Shown here piece by piece: positions 27,018 through 35,887 of a stretch of DNA of 64,000 nucleotides (position 1 is the first letter of the stretch; each line of letters begins with the position of its first letter). The position numbers were made by a program, and so were the translations under genes. The stretch spans positions 248,001 through 312,000 of the forward strand of contig NZ_SOEB01000001.1 in the NCBI RefSeq assembly GCF_004365965.1, read 5' to 3'. This DNA comes from Rhodovulum visakhapatnamense (GTDB lineage Bacteria > Pseudomonadota > Alphaproteobacteria > Rhodobacterales > Rhodobacteraceae). The notes below the pieces were generated by a model. The model did no database searches. It worked only from the letters and a program-made list of their open reading frames with translations, and was not told the DNA's origin.

Positions 27018-27791
27018 ATGTCGCTTTCCGGAAAAACCGCCATCGTCACCGGGTCGAACTCGGGCATCGGGCTTGGCGTGGCGCATGAGCTGGCCCGGGC
27101 GGGCGCCGATGTTGTGCTGAATTCGTTCACCGACCGCGACGAGGATCACAAGCTGGCCGAAGAGATGGCCGCGCAGCACGGGGTGAAGGTGCGCTACATC
27201 AAGGCCGACATGTCCAGCGGCGAGGAATGCCGCGCGCTGATCGAAAAGGCGGGCGCCTGCGATATCCTGGTCAACAATGCCGGCATCCAGCATGTCGCCC
27301 GGATCGACGAATTTCCGGTCGCCAAGTGGGATGCGATCATCGCCATCAACCTCAGCTCGGCCTTCCACACCACCGCCGCGGCGCTGCCGGTGATGCGCAA
27401 GGCGGGCTGGGGGCGGATCGTCAACATCGCCTCGGCCCATGGCCTGACTGCCAGCCCCTTCAAAAGCGCCTATGTCGCCGCCAAGCACGGCATCGTGGGC
27501 TTCACCAAGGTGACCGCGCTGGAAACGGCCGAAGAGCCCATCACCTGCAACGCGATCTGCCCGGGCTATGTGCTGACGCCGCTGGTCGAGGCGCAGATCC
27601 CCGACCAGATGAAGACCCACAACATGGACCGCGAGACGGTGATCCGCGAGGTGATGCTGGACCGCCAGCCCTCGAAGGAATTCGCCACGGTCGAGGAGAT
27701 CGGCGGCACGGCCGTGTTCCTCTGTTCGGACGCCGCCAAACAGATCACCGGCACGACGATCAGCGTCGACGGCGGCTGGACCGCGCTGTGA
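27018..27791 (+). CDS. bdhA: D-beta-hydroxybutyrate dehydrogenase
   Basis: Cytosolic short-chain dehydrogenase that oxidises 3-hydroxybutyrate to acetoacetate with NAD, in polyhydroxybutyrate breakdown. The 257 residues have the cofactor loop TGSNSGIGLGVA, NNAGIQHVA, catalytic Ser/Tyr/Lys (IASAHGL, SAYVAAKHG) and NAICPGYVLTPLVEAQI, which is characteristic of BdhA. ATG at 27018 with GAAAGGGG. The patatin gene follows 7 bases later, so they form one operon. Confidence 0.95.
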   Translation: MSLSGKTAIVTGSNSGIGLGVAHELARAGADVVLNSFTDRDEDHKLAEEMAAQHGVKVRYIKADMSSGEECRALIEKAGACDILVNNAGIQHVARIDEFPVAKWDAIIAINLSSAFHTTAAALPVMRKAGWGRIVNIASAHGLTASPFKSAYVAAKHGIVGFTKVTALETAEEPITCNAICPGYVLTPLVEAQIPDQMKTHNMDRETVIREVMLDRQPSKEFATVEEIGGTAVFLCSDAAKQITGTTISVDGGWTAL

Positions 27792-27798
27792 GGGCGCG

Positions 27799-28842
27799 AT
27801 GACGACCCGGCGCATCAACCTGGCGCTGCAGGGCGGGGGCGCGCATGGCGCCTTCACCTGGGGCGTGCTGGACCGGCTGCTGCTGGACCCCGAGATCGAG
27901 ATTGCGGCGATCTCGGGCGCCTCGGCGGGCGCGATGAACGGCGCGGCGGTCAAGGCCGGGCTGGTCTCGGGCGGCCGCGAGGCCGCGCGCGAGAATCTCG
28001 ACTGGTTCTGGGAACAGGTGGGGGCGGTCGGCGACATGCGGCTGACCAGCTGGATGGCGGCCTTCCTGCCGGGCGCGGGGGCGGTGGCGCAGTTCATGGA
28101 ACACGCCCTGCCGATCTCGCTGATCGACAATGCCAGCCGCTCGGTCAGCCCCTATGCGCTGGGGCCGTTCTACCGCAACCCGCTGGAACGGGTGGTGCGC
28201 CGCTTCGATTACGGCAAGGTCTGCGCCAAGGCCGAACCGCTTCTGTTCGTCGGCGCCACCAATGTGCGCACCGGCAAGGTGCGGGTCTTCCGCGGCGACG
28301 AAATCGACGGCGACGTGTTACTGGCCTCGGCCTGCCTGCCGACGCTGTTTCAGGCGGTCGAGATCGACGACCCCGACACCGGCCGGACCGAGGCCTACTG
28401 GGATGGCGGCTATACCGGCAACCCGGCACTCTTTCCGCTGTTCGCGCCGGAACTGCCCGAGGACATCGTGGTGGTGTCCATCAATCCGATGGAACGCGAC
28501 GAGGTGCCCCGGACGCCGCAGGACATCCAGAACCGGATCAACGAGATCAGCTTCAACTCGTCGCTGCTGCGGGAGCTCAGGGCGATTTCGCAACTCGAAC
28601 AGCTGATCGCCGAGGGCCGGATCGATGCAGGCTCGCTGAAGGTGCCGCGGATTCACATGATCTCGGATGACGGGCTGATGAACAGCCTCAGCATCGTCAC
28701 CAAGCTGATGCCAAGCCCGATCGTGCTGGCCGAACTGAAAGAGGCCGGACGGGCGGCGGCGGACCGGTTTCTGCGCGAGGTCAAGCCCGCCTTGCAGACC
28801 GCCAGCAGCGTGAACCTCAAGCGGATGTGCGAAGGGACCTGA
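27799..28842 (+). CDS. Patatin-like phospholipase
   Basis: A 347-residue lipid acyl hydrolase with the Ser-Asp dyad motifs: oxyanion loop QGGGAHGAF, nucleophile GASAG (residues about 40-44) and DGGY with the catalytic Asp. No signal peptide, so it acts inside the cell. Its tight coupling to bdhA suggests a link to polyhydroxybutyrate granules or membrane lipid turnover, but that is inference. ATG at 27799, 7 bases after the bdhA stop. Confidence 0.93.
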   Translation: MTTRRINLALQGGGAHGAFTWGVLDRLLLDPEIEIAAISGASAGAMNGAAVKAGLVSGGREAARENLDWFWEQVGAVGDMRLTSWMAAFLPGAGAVAQFMEHALPISLIDNASRSVSPYALGPFYRNPLERVVRRFDYGKVCAKAEPLLFVGATNVRTGKVRVFRGDEIDGDVLLASACLPTLFQAVEIDDPDTGRTEAYWDGGYTGNPALFPLFAPELPEDIVVVSINPMERDEVPRTPQDIQNRINEISFNSSLLRELRAISQLEQLIAEGRIDAGSLKVPRIHMISDDGLMNSLSIVTKLMPSPIVLAELKEAGRAAADRFLREVKPALQTASSVNLKRMCEGT

Positions 28843-28850
28843 GCCGCCGG

Positions 28851-29465
28851 TCAGGTCCCGAGGATCAGCCGCGCCGCGATGGCCCACATCACCGCGGCGA
28901 TCAGCGCGTCAAGCACCCGCCAGGCGACGGGGCGCGCCATCGCCGGGGCAAGGACGCGCGCGCCGTAGCCGAGCGCGAAGAAGAAACAGAACGAGGCCAG
29001 CACCGCCCCCAGCGCAAAGGCCTCGCGCGCGGCGCCGGGGTCGAATTCGGTCGAGACGGCGCCGATCAGGCCCAGAGTGTCCAGATAGACATGCGGGTTC
29101 AGCCAGGTCAGCGCGGCGGCCGTGCCCAGCACCGCCCAGACGCTGCCCGCCCGGCCCTCGGCGGTCAGCCGGTGCCCGCCCTGCCAGGCGGCGCGGGCGC
29201 GAAGCGCGCCATAGACGATCAGGAAGGCCGCCCCGCCAAGGCTCAGCGCCTGCGGCAGCCAGGGCAGGGCGCCGGTCACCGCGCCGAAGCCTGCGACCCC
29301 GGCCGCGATCAGCACCGCGTCCGACAGCGCGCAGAAAAGACACAGCGCAAAGACATGGCAGCCCAGAAGCCCCTGGCGCAGAACGAAGGCGTTCTGCGCC
29401 CCGATGGCGAGGATCAGCGACAGCGAGGTCGCGAATCCGGTCAGTGCCGGTCCCAGAACGGTCAC
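28851..29465 (-). CDS. LysE/ArgO-family amino acid exporter
   Basis: A 204-residue inner-membrane protein with six hydrophobic segments. SLILAIGAQNAFVLRQGL near the start and TWLNPHVYLDT in the middle are hallmarks of the LysE/ArgO group, which exports lysine or arginine. It converges with the patatin gene (8 bases apart) and lies 13 bases after the DUF502 gene in the same direction, so it may share that transcript. Substrate inferred from family. Confidence 0.9.
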   Translation of the reverse strand: MTVLGPALTGFATSLSLILAIGAQNAFVLRQGLLGCHVFALCLFCALSDAVLIAAGVAGFGAVTGALPWLPQALSLGGAAFLIVYGALRARAAWQGGHRLTAEGRAGSVWAVLGTAAALTWLNPHVYLDTLGLIGAVSTEFDPGAAREAFALGAVLASFCFFFALGYGARVLAPAMARPVAWRVLDALIAAVMWAIAARLILGT

Positions 29466-29478
29466 GCTGCGGGCGCCT

Positions 29479-30255
29479 TCAGGCGCCGAGCCGTTCGCGC
29501 TGGCGCGGGCGCCGGGCGGCCTCCTGCACGGCGCGAGGGGCGGCGGCGGCGGCCGCGGCCAGAACCCGGGGGTCTTCGGGCGCCACCAGCCCGGCCGAGA
29601 TCACCAGCTTGGCGGCTTCCTCGACGCTCATCTCAAGCTCGATCACCTCGCTTTGCGGCACGAACAGCAGAAAGCCCGAGGTCGGGTTGGGCGTGGTCGG
29701 CAGAAAGACCGACAATAGGGGTTCTTCGCCCGGGATCACGCGCTTGATCTCGCCTTTGGCGCTGGTCGAGACGAAGGCCAGCGCCCAGATCCCCGGGCGC
29801 GGATATTGCACCAGCACGACCCGGTCGAAGCTGGTCTCGGTCTGGGCGAAGACGGTCTCGGCGATCTGCTTGAGCCCGTTATAGACCGACCGGATCACCG
29901 GCATCTGCCCGACGACCCGTTCGCCCCAGCCGATGAAGGACCGCCCGACCATGCCCTTGGCCATCCAGCCGACAACCAGGGTGAAGATCAGGAAGAAGAT
30001 CACGCCAAGGCCGCGGATGTCGATGCCGATATATTGCTCGGGCTGGAACTTCTGCGGCACGAAGGGCAGCACGAAGCCGTCGATCCAGCCGGTCACGGTC
30101 CAGATCAGCCAGACGGTCAGGCCGACCGGGGCGATCACCACCAGCCCGGCCAGGAAGTTGTTGCGAAGCCGCGCGAGGACGCCGCGCCAGAAGGGGCGCG
30201 GATGCGGGTCCTGCGGTTCGGGATGGTCGGCAGAGGGCTCTTTGGTCTCGAACAT
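29479..30255 (-). CDS. DUF502 family membrane protein
   Basis: A 258-residue protein with two N-terminal membrane helices (NFLAGLVVIAPVGLTVWLIW and GVIFFLIFTLVVGWMAKG) and a conserved soluble part, MPVIRSVYNGLKQIAETVF and VVLVQYPRPGIWALAFVS, which defines DUF502. Function unknown. The C terminus is Ala/Arg rich and divergent. The ATG at 30255 has its GGGAGA rather far away (14 bases), so the start is less sure; it begins MFETKEPSADHPEP. Confidence 0.9.
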   Translation of the reverse strand: MFETKEPSADHPEPQDPHPRPFWRGVLARLRNNFLAGLVVIAPVGLTVWLIWTVTGWIDGFVLPFVPQKFQPEQYIGIDIRGLGVIFFLIFTLVVGWMAKGMVGRSFIGWGERVVGQMPVIRSVYNGLKQIAETVFAQTETSFDRVVLVQYPRPGIWALAFVSTSAKGEIKRVIPGEEPLLSVFLPTTPNPTSGFLLFVPQSEVIELEMSVEEAAKLVISAGLVAPEDPRVLAAAAAAAPRAVQEAARRPRQRERLGA

Positions 30256-30430
30256 GTGTGGCTGAAATCTCCCGTGTCGGACCATACCTAGGCAGGGGCC
30301 TGCCGCCCGGCAATAGCCGCGCCGAGAAGCGGCGAGGATTTCGGCGCCAGAGGGGCGCCGACCGGGCATTCCGCCATCGGTCTGCCTCTTCGCCGGGCGA
30401 TCCGGAGCCGGCGGCAGGCGGCGTGTCCGC

Positions 30431-31330
30431 TCAGGCCAGGCGGAGGGCGATTTCGGCCGCGAGCCGGGCGTTCGCGCGCACCAGCGCGATATTGGCCTCG
30501 AGCGTGCGCCCACCGCTGAGTTCATAAAGCCGGGCCAGCAGGGCCGGGGTCACGTCCTTGCCCGAGGCCCCGGCCGTGTCGGCCATCGCCCGGGCGATCA
30601 TCGGCTCGATCTCGGCGCGGGGGATTTCGTCTTCCTCGGGGATCGGGTTGCCGACAAGCTGGCCGCCCGGCAGGCCCAAGAGCCCGCGCATCCGGTGGGC
30701 GGCGGCGATTTCGGCGGCGCTGTCCATCCGGAGCGGCGCGGCCAGACCGGACGAGCGCGACCAGAAGGCCGGGAAGGCGTCGCTTTGATAGCCGATGACC
30801 GGCACGCCGAGGGTTTCCAGCACTTCCAGCGTCTTCGGCAGGTCGAGGATCGCCTTGGCCCCGGCGGAAACCACGGTCACCGGCGTCTGCGCCAGTTCCT
30901 GCAGGTCGGCCGAGACGTCGAAGCTGGTTTCGGCGCCGCGATGCACGCCGCCGATGCCGCCGGTCGCGAAGACCGCGATCCCGGCCAGGCGGGCGCAGAT
31001 CATCGTGGCCGCGACCGTGGTCGAGCCGGTGATGCCGCGCGCCAGTGCCGCCGCCAGATCGGCCCGGCTGAGCTTGGCCACGCCCCCGGCCCGGGCCAGC
31101 GCCTCAAGCGCGTCGGGCGCCAGTCCGGCATGGATGCGCCCCTCGATGACGGCGATGGTGGCGGGCACCGCACCCGCCGCGCGCACCTCGGCCTCGACCG
31201 CCAGCGCGGTTTCGAGATTGCGCGGCCAGGGCATGCCGTGGGTGACGATGGTGCTTTCCAGCGCGACGATGGGCGCGAAGGCGGCCTTGGCGTCGGAAAC
31301 TTCGGGCGAGTAGCTCAGCGAGAGGGGCAT
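30431..31330 (-). CDS. psuG: Pseudouridine-5'-phosphate glycosidase
   Basis: Splits pseudouridine 5'-phosphate into uracil and ribose 5-phosphate in pseudouridine salvage. The 299 residues are of normal length and carry the family blocks VALESTIVTHGMPWP, ARGITGSTTVAATM, FATGGIGGVHRGAE, VSAGAKAILDLP and GYQSDAFPAFW. The ATG at 31330 overlaps the end of the kinase gene by 16 bases. Together with psuK this is a complete catabolic pair. Inner frames extending up to 31960 are shadows. Confidence 0.95.
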   Translation of the reverse strand: MPLSLSYSPEVSDAKAAFAPIVALESTIVTHGMPWPRNLETALAVEAEVRAAGAVPATIAVIEGRIHAGLAPDALEALARAGGVAKLSRADLAAALARGITGSTTVAATMICARLAGIAVFATGGIGGVHRGAETSFDVSADLQELAQTPVTVVSAGAKAILDLPKTLEVLETLGVPVIGYQSDAFPAFWSRSSGLAAPLRMDSAAEIAAAHRMRGLLGLPGGQLVGNPIPEEDEIPRAEIEPMIARAMADTAGASGKDVTPALLARLYELSGGRTLEANIALVRANARLAAEIALRLA

Positions 31331-32217
31331 GGATCGGCCTCGGCGGTGACATGACGGGTGGCGGCGGCAAGAGCTGCGGCAAGCGCCGCCTCGGCAGGGA
31401 CGCCGCCCAGTTCGGCGGCGATATGGGCGGCCATCAGCGCGTCGCCCGCGCCAGTGACATGGGCGGCCTCGACAGGCGCCGGGCAGGCCGCGACAAGCCG
31501 GTCGTCCGACGCGAAGGCGGCCGCTTTGGAGCCATCGGTGACCAGCACCCGCGCCGCGCCTGCGGCCCGGAGCGTGGCGGCCGCCGTCGGCGCGTCGGCA
31601 AGCTCGCGCCCCAGGATCAGCCCCGCCTCGGCCCGGTTCAGATAGAGCGTCGCCCCGGGCCGGGCAAGGAAGGGCGCGATCCGCTCGGCCTTGCCGGGGC
31701 TTGCGGGCGCCACGCGCAGATCGGCGGCGGCGAAGGCCGGATGGGCGGCGATCTTGGCCAGAAGCCCGGGCAGCAGGTTGCCGTCCAGCACCACGGTGCC
31801 CGCGAAGGGCCGGTCGGGCGTGCCGAGCGGACCCTCGATCAACGGCGCCAGCACCGCGGCTCCGGCGGCCTCCAGCCCGCCCGCATCGGCGATCGCGGCC
31901 ACGAGCCCGGTCGCATCCTCGATCGCCATATAGATGTCGGTGGGCTGCGCGCCGCGGCAAAGCCAGCGGGTCTCGATCCCCAGCGCGGCCGTCGCCGCGA
32001 TCAATGCTTCGCCCTCGGCGTCGCGCCCGACCGCGCCCAGGACCGCCGGGCGGAGACCGTGCCGCGCCAGAGCCGCCGCCACGTTCAGCGCCACGCCGCC
32101 GGGGCGGCGCGAGATCCGGCCCGGGCGGTCGTCGCCCGGCGCCATCGGGCGGGGCGCGCGGCCGATCACGTCCCAGAGGACGGCACCGATGCAGAGAAGG
32201 AGAAGATCCGCGCTCAT
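31315..32217 (-). CDS. psuK: PfkB-family carbohydrate kinase, probable pseudouridine kinase
   Basis: A 300-residue ribokinase-fold kinase. PfkB signatures are RRPGGVALNVAAALARHG (motif 1) and AHVTGAGDALMAAHIAA (motif 2, GAGD anion hole and catalytic Asp). Overlap with psuG makes pseudouridine the likely substrate; the kinase supplies the 5'-phosphate that PsuG cleaves. ATG at 32217 with AAAGG. No pseudouridine transporter is next to it. Confidence 0.88.
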   Translation of the reverse strand: MSADLLLLCIGAVLWDVIGRAPRPMAPGDDRPGRISRRPGGVALNVAAALARHGLRPAVLGAVGRDAEGEALIAATAALGIETRWLCRGAQPTDIYMAIEDATGLVAAIADAGGLEAAGAAVLAPLIEGPLGTPDRPFAGTVVLDGNLLPGLLAKIAAHPAFAAADLRVAPASPGKAERIAPFLARPGATLYLNRAEAGLILGRELADAPTAAATLRAAGAARVLVTDGSKAAAFASDDRLVAACPAPVEAAHVTGAGDALMAAHIAAELGGVPAEAALAAALAAATRHVTAEADPCPSR

Positions 32218-32261
32218 GGCGCCTTTCTGATCCGCGTCCCGGCCGGTGACAAGTCGCGGGA

Positions 32262-32290
32262 TTTGGGTATTTTCGCCAGAAAGAAGCGGC
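32262..32290. repeat. Third copy of the dispersed intergenic repeat
   Basis: TTTGGGTATTTTCGCCAGAAA followed by GAAGCGGC. It matches the GGGTATTT and (A)AGAAG blocks of the copies at 5793 and 57157. It lies in the gap between psuK and rpsB, which also holds the rpsB leader; a 7-bp hairpin (32354-32360 with 32368-32374) is present there. Confidence 0.5.
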
Positions 32291-32439
32291 AGGGCTTGTG
32301 CGGGCGGCCGAATGACGGTATTCGCGCGCTACTTCGACAGGCGGGGCTGGGCCCTGCGGGGAGACATCCCGCAGCGGTCCGCCGGTTGGGCATTTGCCCT
32401 TGACGTCCCGCCCAGGCGCAAACCGGAAAGGACAAGGAC

Positions 32440-33216
32440 ATGGCGCTTCCCGATTTCTCCATGCGTCAGCTGCTGGAAGCTGGCGTTCACTTCGGTCACC
32501 AAACGCAGCGGTGGAACCCCCGCATGGCGCCCTTCATCTATGGCGACCGCAACGGCATTCACATCATCGACCTGACCCAGACCGTTCCGATGCTGGACCA
32601 GGCGCTGAACGTGATCCGCGATACCGTGGCGCGCGGCGGCCGCATCCTCTTCGTCGGCACCAAGCGGCAGGCGCAGAAATCGGTGGCCGAGGCGGCCGAG
32701 AAATGCGCCCAATACTACATGAACCACCGCTGGCTCGGCGGTACGCTGACCAACTGGAAGACCGTGTCGCAGTCGATCAAGCGTCTGAACGAGATCGACG
32801 AGCGCATGTCTGCCGGCGCCGAGGGCCTGACCAAGAAGGAACGGCTGCACATGGAGCGCGAGCAGACCAAGCTGCAGGCGTCTCTGGGCGGGATCCGCGA
32901 AATGGGCGGTCTGCCGGATCTGCTGTTCGTCATCGACGTGCGCAAGGAAGACCTGGCGATCCTCGAAGCCCGCAAGCTGGGCATTCCGGTGGTCGCGGTG
33001 GTCGATACCAACTGCTCGCCCGACGGCGTGGACTATATCATCCCGGGCAATGACGACGCGGCCCGCGCGATCCAGCTGTATTGCGACCTGGCCAGCCGTG
33101 CCGCGCTGGACGGCATGAGCGCGCAGATGGATGCCGCCGGCGTCGATATCGGCGCGCTGGAAGAGGCGCCGGTCGAGGAACTGCTGGCCGAGGCCCGGAC
33201 CGAGGAAGAGGCCTGA
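32440..33216 (+). CDS. rpsB: 30S ribosomal protein S2
   Basis: Small-subunit protein needed for S1 binding. 258 residues, starting [21 protein letters not shown], with [19 protein letters not shown] and [12 protein letters not shown] family blocks and an acidic C-terminal tail. ATG at 32440 after GAAAGGAC. It is followed by tsf at 83 bases, the usual bacterial order. Confidence 0.98.
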   Translation: MALPDFSMRQLLEAGVHFGHQTQRWNPRMAPFIYGDRNGIHIIDLTQTVPMLDQALNVIRDTVARGGRILFVGTKRQAQKSVAEAAEKCAQYYMNHRWLGGTLTNWKTVSQSIKRLNEIDERMSAGAEGLTKKERLHMEREQTKLQASLGGIREMGGLPDLLFVIDVRKEDLAILEARKLGIPVVAVVDTNCSPDGVDYIIPGNDDAARAIQLYCDLASRAALDGMSAQMDAAGVDIGALEEAPVEELLAEARTEEEA

Positions 33217-33242
33217 GCCTCATCCGCTGTCACGGAATCGAT

Positions 33243-33269
33243 ACCGGGCGCGGCTAGAGCCCGCCCGGT
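33243..33269 (+). other. Stem-loop between rpsB and tsf
   Basis: An 8-bp stem (33243-33250 with 33262-33269) with no U-run; possibly an attenuating or mRNA-stabilising structure. Confidence 0.35.
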
Positions 33270-33299
33270 CACCCAACGACTATCGAGGAGAGCCGAACC

Positions 33300-34196
33300 A
33301 TGGCGATCACCGCTGCACTGGTGAAGGAACTGCGCGACAAGACCGGCGCGGGCATGATGGATGCCAAGAAGGCGCTGACCGAAACCGATGGCGACATGGA
33401 CGCCGCGGTCGACTGGCTGCGCACCAAGGGTCTGGCCAAGGCCGCTAAGAAATCCGGCCGCACCGCCGCCGAGGGCCTGGTGGCCGTCGTCGTCGAGGGG
33501 GGCAAGGGCGTCGCGGTCGAGGTGAACTCGGAAACCGACTTCGTGGCCAAGAACGCCGAATTCCAGGCGATGGTCGCGGAGATCGCCAAGGCGGCCATCG
33601 GCGTCGATGACATCGAGGCGCTGAAAGCGGCCGATCTGGGCGGCAAGTCGGTGGCCGACACGCTGACCGACAAGATCGCCACCGTCGGCGAGAACATGAC
33701 GCTGCGCCGGATGGCGAAGATCGAGGGCGACCAGCTCGTGGCCTATGTCCATAACGCGGCCGCCGACGGCATGGGCAAGATCGGCGTTCTGGTCGCGATG
33801 ACCGGCGGCGACGAGGCCTTCGGGCGTCAGGTGGCGATGCACGTCGCCGCGGCGAATCCGGCGGCGCTGTCCGAGGCCCAGATGGACCCGGCCGTGATCG
33901 AGAAGGAACTCGCCGTCCAGACCGCCAAGGCTCTGGAAGAAAACGCGGGCGCCGCGAAACCGAAGCCCGAGGCGGTGATCACCAACAACATCATCCCGGG
34001 CCGGATGAAGAAGTTCATCGCGGAATCGACCCTGATGGGTCAGGCCTTCGTGGTGAACCCCGACCTGACCGTCGAGGCGGCCGCCCAGGCCGCCGGTGCC
34101 ACCATCACCGGCTTTGTCCGGATCGAGGTCGGCGAAGGCATCGAGAAGGCCGAAGAGGACTTCGCGGCCGAAGTGGCGAAAGTCGCGCAAGGCTGA
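33300..34196 (+). CDS. tsf: Translation elongation factor Ts
   Basis: Guanine-nucleotide exchange factor of EF-Tu. 298 residues, with the N-terminal [18 protein letters not shown], the TDFVAKN exchange motif ([15 protein letters not shown]), and [13 protein letters not shown] near the end. ATG at 33300 after GAGGAGAG. Followed by a good terminator at 34268. Confidence 0.98.
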   Translation: MAITAALVKELRDKTGAGMMDAKKALTETDGDMDAAVDWLRTKGLAKAAKKSGRTAAEGLVAVVVEGGKGVAVEVNSETDFVAKNAEFQAMVAEIAKAAIGVDDIEALKAADLGGKSVADTLTDKIATVGENMTLRRMAKIEGDQLVAYVHNAAADGMGKIGVLVAMTGGDEAFGRQVAMHVAAANPAALSEAQMDPAVIEKELAVQTAKALEENAGAAKPKPEAVITNNIIPGRMKKFIAESTLMGQAFVVNPDLTVEAAAQAAGATITGFVRIEVGEGIEKAEEDFAAEVAKVAQG

Positions 34197-34267
34197 TCTG
34201 GCGCTGATCCTGTCCGCCGGGGCCGCAAGGCCCGGACGATCAAACGACGACACGGCCCAAGACAAGG

Positions 34268-34300
34268 CGGCGCGGCACCCGGACGGGGCCGCGCCGTTTT
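34268..34300 (+). terminator. Rho-independent terminator after tsf
   Basis: A perfect 9-bp GC stem (34268-34276 with 34288-34296) followed by TTTT. Confidence 0.85.
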
Positions 34301-34348
34301 CGTACCCCGACGCGGGGGGCACGCGGGCTTGCGCGGGCGGGGGCCGTT

Positions 34349-35710
34349 TCAGGACACCAGCCGCGCCGGCTCGATCGGGGCGACGGCGGGCAGCGTGCCG
34401 GGATCGGCCTCGCAGAGCGCGGCGGCCGAAAAGACGCGGTTGCGGCCGCGGATCTTGGCGGCATAAAGCGCCTCGTCGGCCCGGCGGATCGCCGCGGCGA
34501 TGCCGGTCTCGCCGGGATGCGCCATGCTGACGCCGAAGGAGGCCGTCACCGGGCGGGTGGTGGCGCCGATCCGCATCGGGGTATGGGCGGCGATGGCCTG
34601 TCGCAGGCGTTCGGCGGTCTGCACCAGCAGCACCTCGGCCGAACTGGTCATCACCACCAGGAATTCCTCGCCGCCCCAGCGCACCAGAAGGTCGCTGTCG
34701 CGCACGTTCCGGGTCACGATTTCTGCGATGTCGCGCAAAAGCTGGTCGCCTGCGTCATGGCCAAGCGCATCGTTGACCGCCTTGAAGTGATCGAGGTCGA
34801 ACAGCACGACCCCGCGCGCCTCGTCGCGGCTGCCCAGCGCCGCTGACAGGCCGCGCCGGTTCAGGGCGCCGGTCAGCGGGTCGTGACGCGCGGCGTGTTC
34901 CAGCGCGAGGCTCGATTTCTCCATCAGATGACCGATGCTCAGCACCAGCGCCAGCATGATCCAGCCGATGAAGCCGAAGGCAAGCTCCAGCGCCAGATGG
35001 GTGGCGGGATCGGGCCGCACGTTGAGGAAATAAAGAAAGCCCGACATCCAGGGAACGACCAGTGCCCCGGTGACCAGCGCGCGGGTATAGGTGCCATAGC
35101 TGGTCTGGGCGAAAAGCGGCCGCAGGAACGGCTGGTCGCGCAGCTTCAGCGTCTGGGCCGAGCAGACCAGCACCATGGTCGCGAGCGCATAGGGCGACAT
35201 TTCTCCGCGCCAGAGCGTCAGATTGAAGGCGAGCTTGAGGACGCCCATGGTGGTCGCGACCCAGGCCGCGGCCAGGAACAGCAGCGAGGCCTGACGCTGA
35301 TGCGGCTCGGCCAGCAGGCCCAGATTGAGCACGGCAAGCGCGAAGGAGGTTTCGACCGACAGCACGCCACGCAGCCCCACCCCTTCGATCGCGGACTCGA
35401 TCCGGGGATGACCCACGATCTGCATCCAGCCCGGAACCGATGCCTCCAGGAGGTGCTCGATCGCCAGAAGCGCGACGATGGCGGCCATCATGCGGATCGG
35501 GGCGTTGCGGTTCAGGATCTGCGGGCCGGTCAGGAAGACCAGCCCGAAAAGCGCAAAGCCGATGGCCGGCAGGGGATGGAGCGCCGCCGCGCTGTCGTCG
35601 GGGGGAGACACGAGATTCTGAATGAGCCCGAAACCGATCACCAGAAGGATGGCAAGGCCCAGAACGCGCATCGCTCCGGATTTCCGCATTGTCAGGCCAC
35701 TGGTCCACAT
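34349..35710 (-). CDS. Membrane-bound diguanylate cyclase (GGEEF)
   Basis: Makes cyclic di-GMP from two GTP. 453 residues: about seven membrane helices in the first 265, then a GGDEF domain. The active site is intact: FDLDHFKAVND (304-314) and GGEEF at 346-350. An inhibitory I-site, RDSD at 337-340, lies the standard five residues before GGEEF, so feedback inhibition is expected. The start at 35710 could instead be the ATG at 35686 or 35671. The N-terminal half is similar to that of the divergent gene at 35888, so the two are paralogues. Confidence 0.93.
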   Translation of the reverse strand: MWTSGLTMRKSGAMRVLGLAILLVIGFGLIQNLVSPPDDSAAALHPLPAIGFALFGLVFLTGPQILNRNAPIRMMAAIVALLAIEHLLEASVPGWMQIVGHPRIESAIEGVGLRGVLSVETSFALAVLNLGLLAEPHQRQASLLFLAAAWVATTMGVLKLAFNLTLWRGEMSPYALATMVLVCSAQTLKLRDQPFLRPLFAQTSYGTYTRALVTGALVVPWMSGFLYFLNVRPDPATHLALELAFGFIGWIMLALVLSIGHLMEKSSLALEHAARHDPLTGALNRRGLSAALGSRDEARGVVLFDLDHFKAVNDALGHDAGDQLLRDIAEIVTRNVRDSDLLVRWGGEEFLVVMTSSAEVLLVQTAERLRQAIAAHTPMRIGATTRPVTASFGVSMAHPGETGIAAAIRRADEALYAAKIRGRNRVFSAAALCEADPGTLPAVAPIEPARLVS

Positions 35711-35761
35711 CGTACCGCTCGCTCGTCACCATTTATGCGGCGGAATTGGGCAGCGATAGGT

Positions 35762-35776
35762 TTAATATTTGGTTAC
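35762..35776. promoter_or_regulatory. Possible CtrA-type box between the GGDEF paralogues
   Basis: TTAA-N7-TTAC, one base off the CtrA consensus TTAA-N7-TTAA, in an AT-rich 177-base divergent gap. Further TTAA half-sites follow near 35812-35822. Inference only. Confidence 0.33.
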
Positions 35777-35887
35777 GCGCCGCACGTTATTTCGTCCTAT
35801 CGCGCAATCTTATTAACCTTAACTGCGGATTAGGGTCAAAACATTACGGTTTTTGCGCCGAGATTTCCCAGCCTTGGGGGCCAGACC

